From Actinomycetes bacterium (GTDB taxonomy: Bacteria > Actinomycetota > Acidimicrobiia > Acidimicrobiales > Acidimicrobiaceae), in NCBI GenBank assembly GCA_021805205.1, contig JAJZFV010000028.1, positions 18,728 through 82,727 of the forward strand: DNA of 64,000 bases, written 5' to 3'. Each line of letters opens with the position of its first letter. The stretch's first letter is position 1. Shown here in pieces: positions 42,903 through 51,396 of this stretch. The position numbers and the translations under genes are program-made. Under the pieces are notes generated by a model, which saw nothing but the letters and a program-made list of their open reading frames with translations, was not told the DNA's origin and did no database searches.

Positions 42903-43967
42903 ATGTCTAAAGTTCCCCAAGAGGTTGAAACTATCCAAGTTGAGTGGAAGACCGTCCTCAAGTCGTTGATGAACTCTGAGAATATCGATTTCGAAACCGC
43001 GTACTTGGCGATGGCCGAGATCCTCTCCGGTAGTGTTGACGACATCGTGACCAGCTCTTTTCTTACAGCCCTTAGGGCCAAGGGGGAGAGCATTGATGAG
43101 ATGAGGGGCCTAGCAAGAGCTATGGTCGACTCATCTACCCGTGTGATGGTTGAAGGAATCGTCCTGGACACCTGTGGCACTGGGGGTGACCAAAAACATA
43201 GCGTGAACGTCTCAACCATGACTGCTGTGGTGGTTGCTTCAGCGGGAGTAAAGGTGGCAAAGCACGGTAACCGAGCAGCTAGTTCCCTCTCGGGTTCAGC
43301 CGATGTTTTGGAGAATCTAGGGGTCAAGATCGATCTAGATGCCGCGGGAGTTGCGAGGTGTATAGAAGAGACAAATATTGGTTTTTGCCTCGCCCCCAAG
43401 TTCAACTCCGCAATGGCCCACGTCAGTAAAGTGAGAAGAACTCTGGCCGTCCCTACTACATTCAACTTTTTGGGACCGTTGATAAATCCAGCTAGGGCTT
43501 CGCGCCAGGTGGTTGGAGTATTTGAGCCAACGATGTTGAGTTCGATGGCTGAAGTGCTAGCTGACTTGGGATCGGTGCATGCGCTGTTGGCGCACTCAAA
43601 AGATGGCTACGACGAACTCTCCACAACCTCTGCAAACTTTGTGGTAGAGGTGAAGCGTGAGGAAGATGAAATTTTCTATGAGGAGTACATCCTCGACGGC
43701 GTCGACTTTGGTCTTCCACGCTCCGACGGAGAAGACCTCAGGGGTGGAACTGCCAAGTACAATGCATCAGTTTTCATAGACCTACTTGAAGGCAAGAAGG
43801 GACCGGTAAGAGATATTGTATTGTTGAACGTAGGAGCAGGTCTGTACGTTTCGTCAGCGGTAACTAGCATCAAGGATGGCATCGAGATGGGGGCGGAGCT
43901 GATCGAATCTTCTAGGGCACTTAGAACCTTAGAGCGCTTTATCGAGGTCTCTCAACTTTTGGGATAG
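42903..43967 (+). CDS. trpD: Anthranilate phosphoribosyltransferase
   Basis: Transfers the phosphoribosyl group of PRPP to anthranilate in tryptophan synthesis. Signatures: 'DTCGTGGDQKHSVNVST' (PRPP), 'AKHGNRAASSLSGSADVLENLG' (anthranilate), and 'FNFLGPLINPA'. I place the start at ATG 42903 (354 residues); the frame is open further upstream into the preceding gene, but the extra residues do not fit the family. No clear ribosome site precedes it. Other trp genes are not in the window, so trpD is separated from its pathway, as in many actinobacteria. Confidence 0.94.
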   Translation: MSKVPQEVETIQVEWKTVLKSLMNSENIDFETAYLAMAEILSGSVDDIVTSSFLTALRAKGESIDEMRGLARAMVDSSTRVMVEGIVLDTCGTGGDQKHSVNVSTMTAVVVASAGVKVAKHGNRAASSLSGSADVLENLGVKIDLDAAGVARCIEETNIGFCLAPKFNSAMAHVSKVRRTLAVPTTFNFLGPLINPARASRQVVGVFEPTMLSSMAEVLADLGSVHALLAHSKDGYDELSTTSANFVVEVKREEDEIFYEEYILDGVDFGLPRSDGEDLRGGTAKYNASVFIDLLEGKKGPVRDIVLLNVGAGLYVSSAVTSIKDGIEMGAELIESSRALRTLERFIEVSQLLG

Positions 43968-43991
43968 ATGGCCCTTGACGATTTAATGTCG

Positions 43992-45605
43992 CTAGCCAGC
44001 TCGTCGATACTCTGTCTTTTCTCTATTTGCTCTCTCTTTGGGCGTAAAGTTGTAATGAGTAAGGGTGATCGGAAGGGCGATCTCCCTTTCAGACTCCGAG
44101 ACTTCGTAGATCGAGTTAGAGATAATCCTACGCCAGATGGTCCACTCCTCTTCGATCGACTTCAGTCCTCCGAGTTTTGGCGCGATGATCTCTGAGATAT
44201 GGGCCGTCGAGAGCGCTAGGGCGGTTGTTGTATTCAGTGAGGGATGAATAGATACCTCTCCACCCCTTATTGCTCTAATCTTTAGACGTCCGAAATTAAT
44301 TTCGAGCGTTGAGCCGGTAAACCTGTGAACTATCTTTATAGTTTCAGCTTGGCGCAGAACCTTGATCGCATGACGTCTAACGGATGCTCCAGCGATGACC
44401 ATCGCTCCATCGCGCAGTAGTGCAGCTTCTTCAAATCGCTGCTGACTTATCAAAAGTTCAAGTCTATTTGCGACTCTCTGAGAGAGTTGTCGTAGGGATA
44501 TTGGTGTATCGAGGGCCTCATCGCCACTTTGAGACGAGCTATTAGCGATCCGAGTTACGCACATCTCTAAACACTTAGCAGCATCTCTGGCACTTTTGCT
44601 ACTGCGAAATGGGCCTATATGACGATCGTCGATCTCCAAATCGCTATACCTAACTACCTTGGACCTCTTTGTCTTGGAGTTGAATTCGACGTATCTAAAG
44701 TTGCGAGGGTCCTTTTTCCCAACTGAATTTTGCCTAGGTTGGTATTTGCTAATCAGGCGAGCCTCTAGCACTTCGGCGATCTCGTCCGTCTCAGTTACGA
44801 GGTAGGTGAGTTTGGACAACCGGCTCAGCATCGGATCAATCTTCTTCCTGGTATCCGAGGAAAAGTATGATCGGAATCTGGCATTTAGATCGGTGGCCTT
44901 CCCGACGTAGTAGATTTCGCCAGTTAGATCAGCCATCATATATACACCCGGTAGCCTTGGGATGTAGTTTGCGATCTTTAGCTTCGACTTTGCCGAAGCC
45001 GAGGAGTTGCTAGGCAGGTCAAGGAGGCCTTTGACATCGTTCGAGCCATACGACGATGCTACCTCGATTAAGTAGTGAAGAAGGTCGACTGTAGCCCTAA
45101 CATCAGCCATAGCTCGGTGGCACGGTTGGTTGTTTAGCCTGAGAGATGCAGCAAGGGTGCTTAGTTTGAAGTTGGGGACCTCTCCTCGTAATAGCTTGCG
45201 ACTCAAGGTCACAGTGTCCAAGGAGATTTCCGCTAGGTGGTATCCGCTGTAAATCTTGTCTAACGCTGCGTCTATAAATGAGAGATCAAAGCGAATATTG
45301 TGGCCTACCACAACGGAATCTTCTGCCATTTCGATTAATTTTGCGGCGATATCGGTGAATTTAGGTGCTCCATTCAACATCGAGGGATAGATGCCGGTCA
45401 TTACCGATATTTCACTACTAATAGATCCGTCAATGGCAAGAAGGGTCTCAAATGAGTCGATTATCTTTCCTCCACGAACTAAAACGGCCGCAATTTCGGT
45501 AATTTCATCGATTGCGGGTGAAGTGCCTGTCGTCTCAACATCGATAACGAGGAATTTGGTATTGAATAGATCTTGCGCCTCGTCATCTAATGTCAACTGT
45601 CTCAT
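43992..45605 (-). CDS. DEDDh exonuclease fused to GIY-YIG/UvrC-like domain
   Basis: A two-part nuclease of 537 residues. The first 190 carry the DnaQ-like exonuclease with DEDDh residues in 'VIDVETTGTSPAIDE', 'VVGHNIRFDLSFID' and 'CHRAMADVRAT'. The next part is a GIY-YIG domain ('PGVYMMADLTGEIYYVGKATDLNARFRSYF') with UvrC-like following sequence, as in Cho-type proteins. Fusions of this type are known in actinobacteria; a role in DNA repair is inferred. I place the start at ATG 45605, with GGAGG seven bases upstream; a longer frame to 45626 lacks this. It is convergent with trpD. Confidence 0.88.
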   Translation of the reverse strand: MRQLTLDDEAQDLFNTKFLVIDVETTGTSPAIDEITEIAAVLVRGGKIIDSFETLLAIDGSISSEISVMTGIYPSMLNGAPKFTDIAAKLIEMAEDSVVVGHNIRFDLSFIDAALDKIYSGYHLAEISLDTVTLSRKLLRGEVPNFKLSTLAASLRLNNQPCHRAMADVRATVDLLHYLIEVASSYGSNDVKGLLDLPSNSSASAKSKLKIANYIPRLPGVYMMADLTGEIYYVGKATDLNARFRSYFSSDTRKKIDPMLSRLSKLTYLVTETDEIAEVLEARLISKYQPRQNSVGKKDPRNFRYVEFNSKTKRSKVVRYSDLEIDDRHIGPFRSSKSARDAAKCLEMCVTRIANSSSQSGDEALDTPISLRQLSQRVANRLELLISQQRFEEAALLRDGAMVIAGASVRRHAIKVLRQAETIKIVHRFTGSTLEINFGRLKIRAIRGGEVSIHPSLNTTTALALSTAHISEIIAPKLGGLKSIEEEWTIWRRIISNSIYEVSESEREIALPITLTHYNFTPKERANREKTEYRRAG

Positions 45606-45844
45606 TAATCGCCTCCACTGGAACATATGTACGATAATAGGCGTCAGATGTTCGATTAATAGGAGTCCACTTCAAAATATCAACCGCTGAGATGGCCAAA
45701 TTAACCCACGTCTCGTTGGTGCGTAGGTGACTAAAGTTGTAGTTGGGATACGGTTGCTGTTCGATGAAATATCGAGGAGCTACTGTGTCGTTAACGCTTC
45801 TGTAAGTATTTTTGCCGCTGAGAAAGTTTTTTGAGGTCCTCACC

Positions 45845-46072
45845 ATGCCAGCTAAAGATATGCCGAGATACAGGTGCGAAAATTGCGGTAACAAGACTCG
45901 CTTTGACGTTGTCGCCACCGAGAAGTCAAAGTCTTTCTACCACTACAACCTTGCAGGTGAATTGACTATCGAAAATACTGAAGTTGAGTTTTTTGATGTT
46001 GAATCAGTCACCTGTCGTTGGTGCGGGTCGACAAAGACCGTGGTAGACGGTTCAGAGGTAGTGGTGAACTAA
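45845..46072 (+). CDS. Small zinc-ribbon protein
   Basis: A 75-residue protein with two CxxC pairs, YRCENCGNKTRFDVV and VTCRWCGSTKTV, separated by 'FYHYNLAGELTIENTEVEFFDVE'; it would fold around one zinc. Similar small proteins occur in actinobacteria; no function is known to me. The start is ATG 45845, with GAGG nine bases upstream, rather than the longer frame from 45812. It is followed by an AT-rich palindrome. Confidence 0.75.
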   Translation: MPAKDMPRYRCENCGNKTRFDVVATEKSKSFYHYNLAGELTIENTEVEFFDVESVTCRWCGSTKTVVDGSEVVVN

Positions 46073-46080
46073 GTCTTTTG

Positions 46081-46105
46081 AATTATGACTAAAATAGTCA
46101 TAATT
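46081..46105. promoter_or_regulatory. AT-rich perfect palindrome upstream of FNR gene
   Basis: AATTATGACTA (46081-46091) and TAGTCATAATT (46095-46105) are perfect 11-base arms around AAA. It lies eight bases after the zinc-ribbon gene and 165 bases before the FNR gene. There is no T-tract, so it could be an operator as well as a terminator. Confidence 0.5.
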
Positions 46106-46269
46106 GCCTTTGGAGTGAGCCCCGGTGATAGTAGATCGGTGTAACGCTGCGCTCAATGGGTTTTGGCTCAGACAAATCCGTATGTGTAAGAGTTTAAGTT
46201 AAAGGAAATTTCCCGCTCTAGGCAGGATACCTCATAGAGGTCGACACTTTATTGAGATTGGAGTTTTAG

Positions 46270-47040
46270 ATGAGTGCCGAGATGGAAGTCACCGCACCAA
46301 TTCGTCGGGAGCGATCAGCTCCTAAGCCGTGGCAGATGGGAAAGGTAGTTGAGCTTATCGACGAGACCCCAGAGACGCGTTCGCTTCGCATATTAGTTCC
46401 AGAGCCTTCCCCCTATACGCCTGGGCAGTACTATAACGTTCGTCTGCCCATCGAAGGAAAGCCGCGTCCGATACAGCGAGCATACTCTTTAGGGTCGAGT
46501 CCATTTCCCGACCCATCGGTAATCGAGATGGGCATTAGAGAGATCTCGGATGGTTTGATCTCGCCAATTCTGGTGCGACAGATCAGGGTAGGCGATGAGA
46601 TTGAGGTTCGAGGCCCGTTTGGCTCGTTTACTTGGACAGAGGAGTTGGGTGGCCCAGTCCTACTTGTCGGTGCGGGTTCGGGAGTCGTTCCGCTAATGGC
46701 GATGATTCGATACCAGGTAGAAAAGGGCACCTCCCATAAGATGCACTTACTCTTTTCTTCAAAGAGCAGGGAGTTCGTGATCTACAGGGAGGAGCTTGAA
46801 CGTCTTGAGGCTAAATACGATTGGCTCGAAGTTAGCCACACCTTTACCAGAGATAGCCAAGACCCAGCCGCCCGTTTCCACAGGAGAATTGACAAGGATA
46901 TGCTTGCGGAGGTGTCCTCCCTATTCAATCCAAAGGTTGCCTATATCTGCGGTCCTCCTGAAGTGGTCGAGGGCGCTGAAGAGATCCTTCTTGAACTAGG
47001 ACTACCACGTGAGAGCGTATTTACTGAAAAGTACGACTGA
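46270..47040 (+). CDS. Ferredoxin reductase-type FAD/NAD(P) oxidoreductase
   Basis: A 256-residue two-domain flavoprotein. The FAD domain shows 'PYTPGQYYNVRLP' and 'RAYSLGSSP' (RxYS); the NAD(P) domain shows 'LLVGAGSGVVPLMAMIRY' and 'YICGPPEVVEGAEEILLELG' with the usual C-terminal FTEKYD. No [2Fe-2S] domain is attached, so it needs a separate ferredoxin or oxygenase. Relatives are often coupled with molybdenum enzymes or oxygenases; here no partner is next to it. ATG start. Confidence 0.9.
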   Translation: MSAEMEVTAPIRRERSAPKPWQMGKVVELIDETPETRSLRILVPEPSPYTPGQYYNVRLPIEGKPRPIQRAYSLGSSPFPDPSVIEMGIREISDGLISPILVRQIRVGDEIEVRGPFGSFTWTEELGGPVLLVGAGSGVVPLMAMIRYQVEKGTSHKMHLLFSSKSREFVIYREELERLEAKYDWLEVSHTFTRDSQDPAARFHRRIDKDMLAEVSSLFNPKVAYICGPPEVVEGAEEILLELGLPRESVFTEKYD

Positions 47041-47141
47041 CTCTTTAAGGTCGATCAGATACCTTTAGGGTTGGATATGTCAATGGGTGGCAATCTTTAG
47101 GTTTCCACCGAAATCTAATTTTTAAGGCGGTGATCTAAGAG

Positions 47142-47411
47142 ATGGCTATTTACGTCGACAAGCCCTTATGGACCTTCAGGGGAGTGCGCCACGCTCACAT
47201 GGTGTCGGATCAATCCTACGAAGAACTCCACAGGTTTGCCGGTGCACTTGGATTTCCGTTACGTGCCTTTCAAGGTGATCACTATGACATTCCTGAGTAT
47301 TTGATCGACGATGCAATAGCGCTTGGTGCCATCTCTGTTTCACCTAGGGAGTTGCTCAGTCGGCTAAAAAGCGCTGGTCTTCGCTTGAAGCCAAAGCATC
47401 GAGATGGCTGA
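47142..47411 (+). CDS. DUF4031 family protein
   Basis: An 89-residue protein of the DUF4031 family ('IYVDKPLWTFRGVRHAHMVSDQSYEELHRFAGALGFPLRAFQGDHYDIPE'). The His and Asp residues suggest metal or phosphate binding, but function is unknown. Its stop overlaps the start of the QueG-like gene by one base, so the two are translationally coupled. ATG start. Confidence 0.84.
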   Translation: MAIYVDKPLWTFRGVRHAHMVSDQSYEELHRFAGALGFPLRAFQGDHYDIPEYLIDDAIALGAISVSPRELLSRLKSAGLRLKPKHRDG

Positions 47412-48535
47412 TGAATGAAGCATATGGCCGTGGTGATTTGCCCATTAAATTCGAAGGGAAGAAGAAGTTCGCCAAAGATTGTTCGGCGGTTGAAGAGTTG
47501 GCTGTCAAAGCTCACGGTGTAATTTCCGACGGCGCGAGGGGAGCGGGTCTCGTCTTTGGCGTCTATCCGGTGCGACCCTTAAATAACGCCTACGAGATTA
47601 TAGTTGAGCGACGAAGCTTGGGTCTGAATGGTTCAATGCAGTTCACCTACCGCAATCCAAGGCGCTCTACCTCGCCTGATGGGATCATAAAAGGCGCTAA
47701 GTCGATCGTGACCTTTGCGCTTCCTATTGTAAACCACGAAGATTTAGGTACTACGATACTCCCGCATCTACTTGCTCGGTATGCTCGACGCGATTACTAC
47801 GGAATCTTGCGCCACGAATTGGAGCTGATACGAGAGGCACTTGGCAAAATAGGTGTCAATTCGAAGGTCGTATTGGACTCGAACGAACTTGTCGATAAAG
47901 AAGTTGCGGTTAGGAGTGGTATCGGCTCTTACCTTAAAAACTCACTGGTCAATGTTTCAGGCTATGGTTCTGCCGCAATACTTGGAAACATCGTCGTCGA
48001 TGTAGCACTGCCACGCACTAAAGCCAAGGATCGACTAATTTCGTGCGGTAAGTGTAGAATATGTATTGATAGTTGCCCCACTGGCGCAATAGGTGATAAC
48101 GGCTCGATCGATGCCAGACGATGTATCTCATGGCTTCTTCAATGCCCAGAGGATCTTGATCCAGCTGTTCTCCCAATGATGGGTGTTCGCCTCTACGGCT
48201 GTGACATCTGTCAGGAGGTCTGTCCAATAAACCGTCAGAGAGAAGATTCAGTGAAGCGAACTTTTTCTGAGGTTGACGCGACATCGCTTGAAATATTGCA
48301 AATCCTTACCTCATCCGATCAAGAAATATTCGATCTTCTACCGCATATCTATATCTACAAAAGAGATCTACGACTGGTACGTCGTAATGCGATTATTGCA
48401 GCAGCCAACTTGGGTGGTGGTTCCACCTATGAGGTTGAGATTGTACGCGAGGTAAAAAGGTTGGCTGAGGTAGATCCTCTCTATCTGCCCTATGTCGACT
48501 ATTTTTTTTCAACACGTCGGTTGAAAGTCGATTGA
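47411..48535 (+). CDS. QueG-like iron-sulfur protein (divergent)
   Basis: A 374-residue protein with the two-cluster layout of epoxyqueuosine reductase: 'CGKCRICIDSCPTGAI' and 'YGCDICQEVCPINR', plus a central 'KEVAVRSGIGSYLKNSLVNVSGYGSAAILGNI' matching the QueG core 'AGLGWIGKN'. QueG reduces epoxyqueuosine in tRNA with cobalamin. The core has changed (WIGKN to YLKNS), and no other queuosine genes are near, so a different substrate is possible. It is coupled to DUF4031 by a one-base overlap. Confidence 0.78.
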   Translation: MNEAYGRGDLPIKFEGKKKFAKDCSAVEELAVKAHGVISDGARGAGLVFGVYPVRPLNNAYEIIVERRSLGLNGSMQFTYRNPRRSTSPDGIIKGAKSIVTFALPIVNHEDLGTTILPHLLARYARRDYYGILRHELELIREALGKIGVNSKVVLDSNELVDKEVAVRSGIGSYLKNSLVNVSGYGSAAILGNIVVDVALPRTKAKDRLISCGKCRICIDSCPTGAIGDNGSIDARRCISWLLQCPEDLDPAVLPMMGVRLYGCDICQEVCPINRQREDSVKRTFSEVDATSLEILQILTSSDQEIFDLLPHIYIYKRDLRLVRRNAIIAAANLGGGSTYEVEIVREVKRLAEVDPLYLPYVDYFFSTRRLKVD

Positions 48536-48661
48536 GAGATTTTTGTTTTGATCTCGCCAAGTGCTGTCGATGACCTATCGAGCCGATGTCACTCAAGCCT
48601 CATCGCCACCTCGACCATGCTTTAGGATGTAGTAAGGCAAACGGAGAGTTGATATCGAGCG

Positions 48662-49804
48662 ATGACTTCAATAAATGGCAAGGCTAGACGACACCTATTG
48701 GTGACAAATGACTTTCCACCAAAGGTAGGTGGGATTCAAAGTGCGCTTATTGAAGTCTACCGTCGACTCCCGCCTGAAGATGTAGTTGTAATTGCGCCAT
48801 CCCACCGCGGCGACGAAAGCTTCGACTCTCTCCTTGACTTTCCGGTTATTCGCCTCGATACAAAGGTTATCGCACCAACACCTGCGACGATTGCCAGAGT
48901 AAATCAAGTTTGCCGAGATTATGGGGTGCAAAGTGTCGCCTTCAACCCCATGCTCCCGACGTCGCTGATTGCGAAATTTATAGATGTTGAACGTAAGACG
49001 ACGCTCTTTTGGGGCGCAGAGGTAGTCATACCTGCTGGTCTAGCACCAACGAGGCCATTGATTAGATATGCAACAGGCAAGGTCGACGACTTTGTTTCGT
49101 GTGCCGACTACACAATTGCTGATTTGAGTCGCCTTTCGGGGGTAGACATTAGCAAAAAGGCTACGGCGATACACCCGGGAATTGACCTAGGGAAGTTTAC
49201 ATATCAAGGTGACAAGTCGATCTTCAGAAGGAAGTTAGGTATCTACGAAGACTCCTTTGTGGTTGTCTCGCTGTCGCGTCTCGTCCCTCGAAAAGGGATG
49301 GACACACTCATAAAAGCGGCATCGATAGCCAGTCGAGAGATTCCCAAGCTGCAAGTTGTAATTGGCGGAGAAGGTCGTGAGCTAGCGAGGTTGGAGTCAC
49401 TCGCCCAAAGCCACTCTGCTCCTATCCACTTTCTAGGGAGGGTATCCAACGAAGATATCGACGCCTTCTACAACTGCGGCGATCTCTTCGCCATGCTCTG
49501 CTATAACCGATGGTTTAATTTGGAGCAAGAGGGATTCGGAATCGTCTTTCTGGAGGCAGCAGCGTGCGGACTGCCAGCGATAGCGGGTAAGTCCGGCGGT
49601 TCGAGCGAAGCGGTGGTCGATGGAGTTACCGGAACCGTCCTAGATGATCCGAGAAATCCATTGGCGGTAGCTGAAGCAATGGTTCGGTACTACAAAGATA
49701 GTGAACTACGCGCTAGCCATTCAGAGCAGGCACGCAATCGAGTAGTGACAGACTTCTCATATGAAGAAATTGCTTCAAAATGGAAGAACTTTCTTTACCT
49801 CTAG
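48662..49804 (+). CDS. GT4 glycosyltransferase (PimB-like mannosyltransferase)
   Basis: A 380-residue GT-B enzyme of family GT4. The N-terminus 'LLVTNDFPPKVGGIQSALIEVYRRLP' and the C-terminal 'QEGFGIVFLEAAACGLPAIAGKSGGSSEAVVDG' (EX7E motif) match phosphatidylinositol mannosyltransferases of actinobacteria, which build PIM glycolipids with GDP-mannose. Lipid and sugar identity are inferred. No other PIM genes lie next to it. ATG start. Confidence 0.85.
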   Translation: MTSINGKARRHLLVTNDFPPKVGGIQSALIEVYRRLPPEDVVVIAPSHRGDESFDSLLDFPVIRLDTKVIAPTPATIARVNQVCRDYGVQSVAFNPMLPTSLIAKFIDVERKTTLFWGAEVVIPAGLAPTRPLIRYATGKVDDFVSCADYTIADLSRLSGVDISKKATAIHPGIDLGKFTYQGDKSIFRRKLGIYEDSFVVVSLSRLVPRKGMDTLIKAASIASREIPKLQVVIGGEGRELARLESLAQSHSAPIHFLGRVSNEDIDAFYNCGDLFAMLCYNRWFNLEQEGFGIVFLEAAACGLPAIAGKSGGSSEAVVDGVTGTVLDDPRNPLAVAEAMVRYYKDSELRASHSEQARNRVVTDFSYEEIASKWKNFLYL

Positions 49805-49940
49805 AATGAATTGTGCGATAAAGAGTTAGCGGTCTAAAGTTATCTCAACTTTGATAGTGTGGCCGAGCATAGTTTGTTGGGCTACTATTGAGATGCAGTC
49901 ACCGTCAGCCCGGACAAGGGGTTGAAATGGAGAGGTTGAA

Positions 49941-50408
49941 ATGGATAAGACAGTAGAGTCGACGATCGTAGATGCAACTCCCGAGGAGTGCTACCGTGTT
50001 GCGAGTGACTTTGCTCGTTATCCTGAATGGGCTGGAGATATCAAGTCCGTAGAGGTTTTAGAGAGCGATTCCCAAGGTCGAGGCATCCGAGTTGCCTTCA
50101 GGGTCGCGGCATTTGGCAGAAGCGCCGCCTATACCTTGGTATATGACTATCCAACCGATGGTGGCTTGGAGATGAAGTGGCATCAGGAGAGTGCCGATCT
50201 CACCTCAAAACTCGACGGTCATTACGTCTTTACCCCAAATGGTGATGGTACGACCCAAGTTTCATACACACTTGAGGTCGACCTGTTGGTTCCGATGCCA
50301 GGGTTCGTAAAGAGGCGGGCCGAAGCAAAGATAGTCCACGCTGCACTAAAGGATCTTAAGGTTAGAACAGAGAGTCTCTCTGATCGAGGCCACGTAGAGC
50401 ATCGCTAG
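49941..50408 (+). CDS. SRPBCC-fold (polyketide cyclase/dehydrase-like) protein
   Basis: A 155-residue START-like protein with the usual opening 'STIVDATPEECYRVASDFARYPEWAGDIKSVEVLESDSQGRGIRVAFRVAAFG' and a long C-terminal helix. It makes a hydrophobic pocket for lipids or aromatic ligands. Ligand unknown. It is followed by the ROK kinase gene after 11 bases, so the two share an operon. ATG start; weak AAAGTT/AACTTT stem at 49836-49852 upstream. Confidence 0.83.
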   Translation: MDKTVESTIVDATPEECYRVASDFARYPEWAGDIKSVEVLESDSQGRGIRVAFRVAAFGRSAAYTLVYDYPTDGGLEMKWHQESADLTSKLDGHYVFTPNGDGTTQVSYTLEVDLLVPMPGFVKRRAEAKIVHAALKDLKVRTESLSDRGHVEHR

Positions 50409-50419
50409 AGATAGGGGAG

Positions 50420-51337
50420 ATGCTTCGCTTTGGCCTCGACCTCGGAGGAACGACCCTTAATGCTGCTTTGATTGAGCCCACTGGAAGGGTTATAGGAGCA
50501 CACTCGATACTCGCCCCACGTCACCCGAATTGGCTCCCTGGAGCAATTGAAGAACTTTACAACCTCATCTGTGATGCAAACGGGATCTCGTCGTCCCAGA
50601 TCGAAGTAGTTGGACTTGGACTTCCGGGTTTGGTTGGAAGTGATGGAACTGTTTTATCTTCGCCTCATCAACCGCAGCTGATAGGAAAAAACTTGACTAG
50701 GACTCTCCAGCGCTTCGGCGCAAAGAGAGTAGGTATCGACAACGACGTCAACTGCGCCGCTCGAAGTGTTATCAATGAGGGATTTGACTCCTTTTGTCTG
50801 CTTACTCTTGGGACCGGAATCGGCGGAGCATTCGTGCTAGATGGACGAGTGGTTGGCTCACCGCGATATTGGGGTGGCGAATATGGCCACATGACAATTG
50901 TGGTTGGTGGGCAGCGTTGCGCATGCGGGAAAAGGGGTTGTGCTGAGATGTACGCCTCTGGGAATTATCTAAGAAATGAGATCTCTCGGGCTTATGCAAG
51001 TGAACAACTAGCCGATCTCTTTGAGGGTATGACTACCGTCGACGGAGAGATAATCGAGAAGGTATTTGGAGCGTCAAAGTGGCATAGCAAGTGTCAAAGC
51101 ATCGTCTCCGCGTTTAGTTATCATCTGGCAATTGTCATCTCAAATTTGGTTGAAGCTATTGACCCAGATCGATTCTTTATCGGCGGGGGAGTCTCAAACT
51201 CCTTCTCCTATTTTGTAGATGATCTTCGATCTGCCTACTCTTCAATAATGTCAAACGGTCGGCTACGCGAAAATTTGCCCATCGAAAGGGTATCGGGGGG
51301 CCAATTCGCTGGCGCAATAGGAGCTGCTCTCATTTAG
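50420..51337 (+). CDS. ROK-family sugar kinase (glucokinase-like)
   Basis: A 305-residue ROK kinase, probably phosphorylating glucose with ATP or polyphosphate. Features: 'LRFGLDLGGTTLNAALIE', 'VGLGLPGLV', the catalytic Asp in 'VGIDNDVNCAA', 'TLGTGIGGAFVLDGRVVGS', and the zinc motif 'CACGKRGCAEMYASG' of ROK proteins. It is translated just after the SRPBCC gene. ATG start. The sugar is inferred from the family; a transcription-factor role is unlikely, as there is no N-terminal HTH. Confidence 0.9.
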   Translation: MLRFGLDLGGTTLNAALIEPTGRVIGAHSILAPRHPNWLPGAIEELYNLICDANGISSSQIEVVGLGLPGLVGSDGTVLSSPHQPQLIGKNLTRTLQRFGAKRVGIDNDVNCAARSVINEGFDSFCLLTLGTGIGGAFVLDGRVVGSPRYWGGEYGHMTIVVGGQRCACGKRGCAEMYASGNYLRNEISRAYASEQLADLFEGMTTVDGEIIEKVFGASKWHSKCQSIVSAFSYHLAIVISNLVEAIDPDRFFIGGGVSNSFSYFVDDLRSAYSSIMSNGRLRENLPIERVSGGQFAGAIGAALI

Positions 51338-51396
51338 GAGTGATGCCAATCCTGTGAAGGTCCAAATCCAATTGGACAACCTACTATTATGTCTAG

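Noticed and set aside
45583..45918. Minus-strand open frame of 111 codons
   Set aside because: It is antisense to the zinc-ribbon start and overlaps the exonuclease start region; composition is not protein-like in any family I know.
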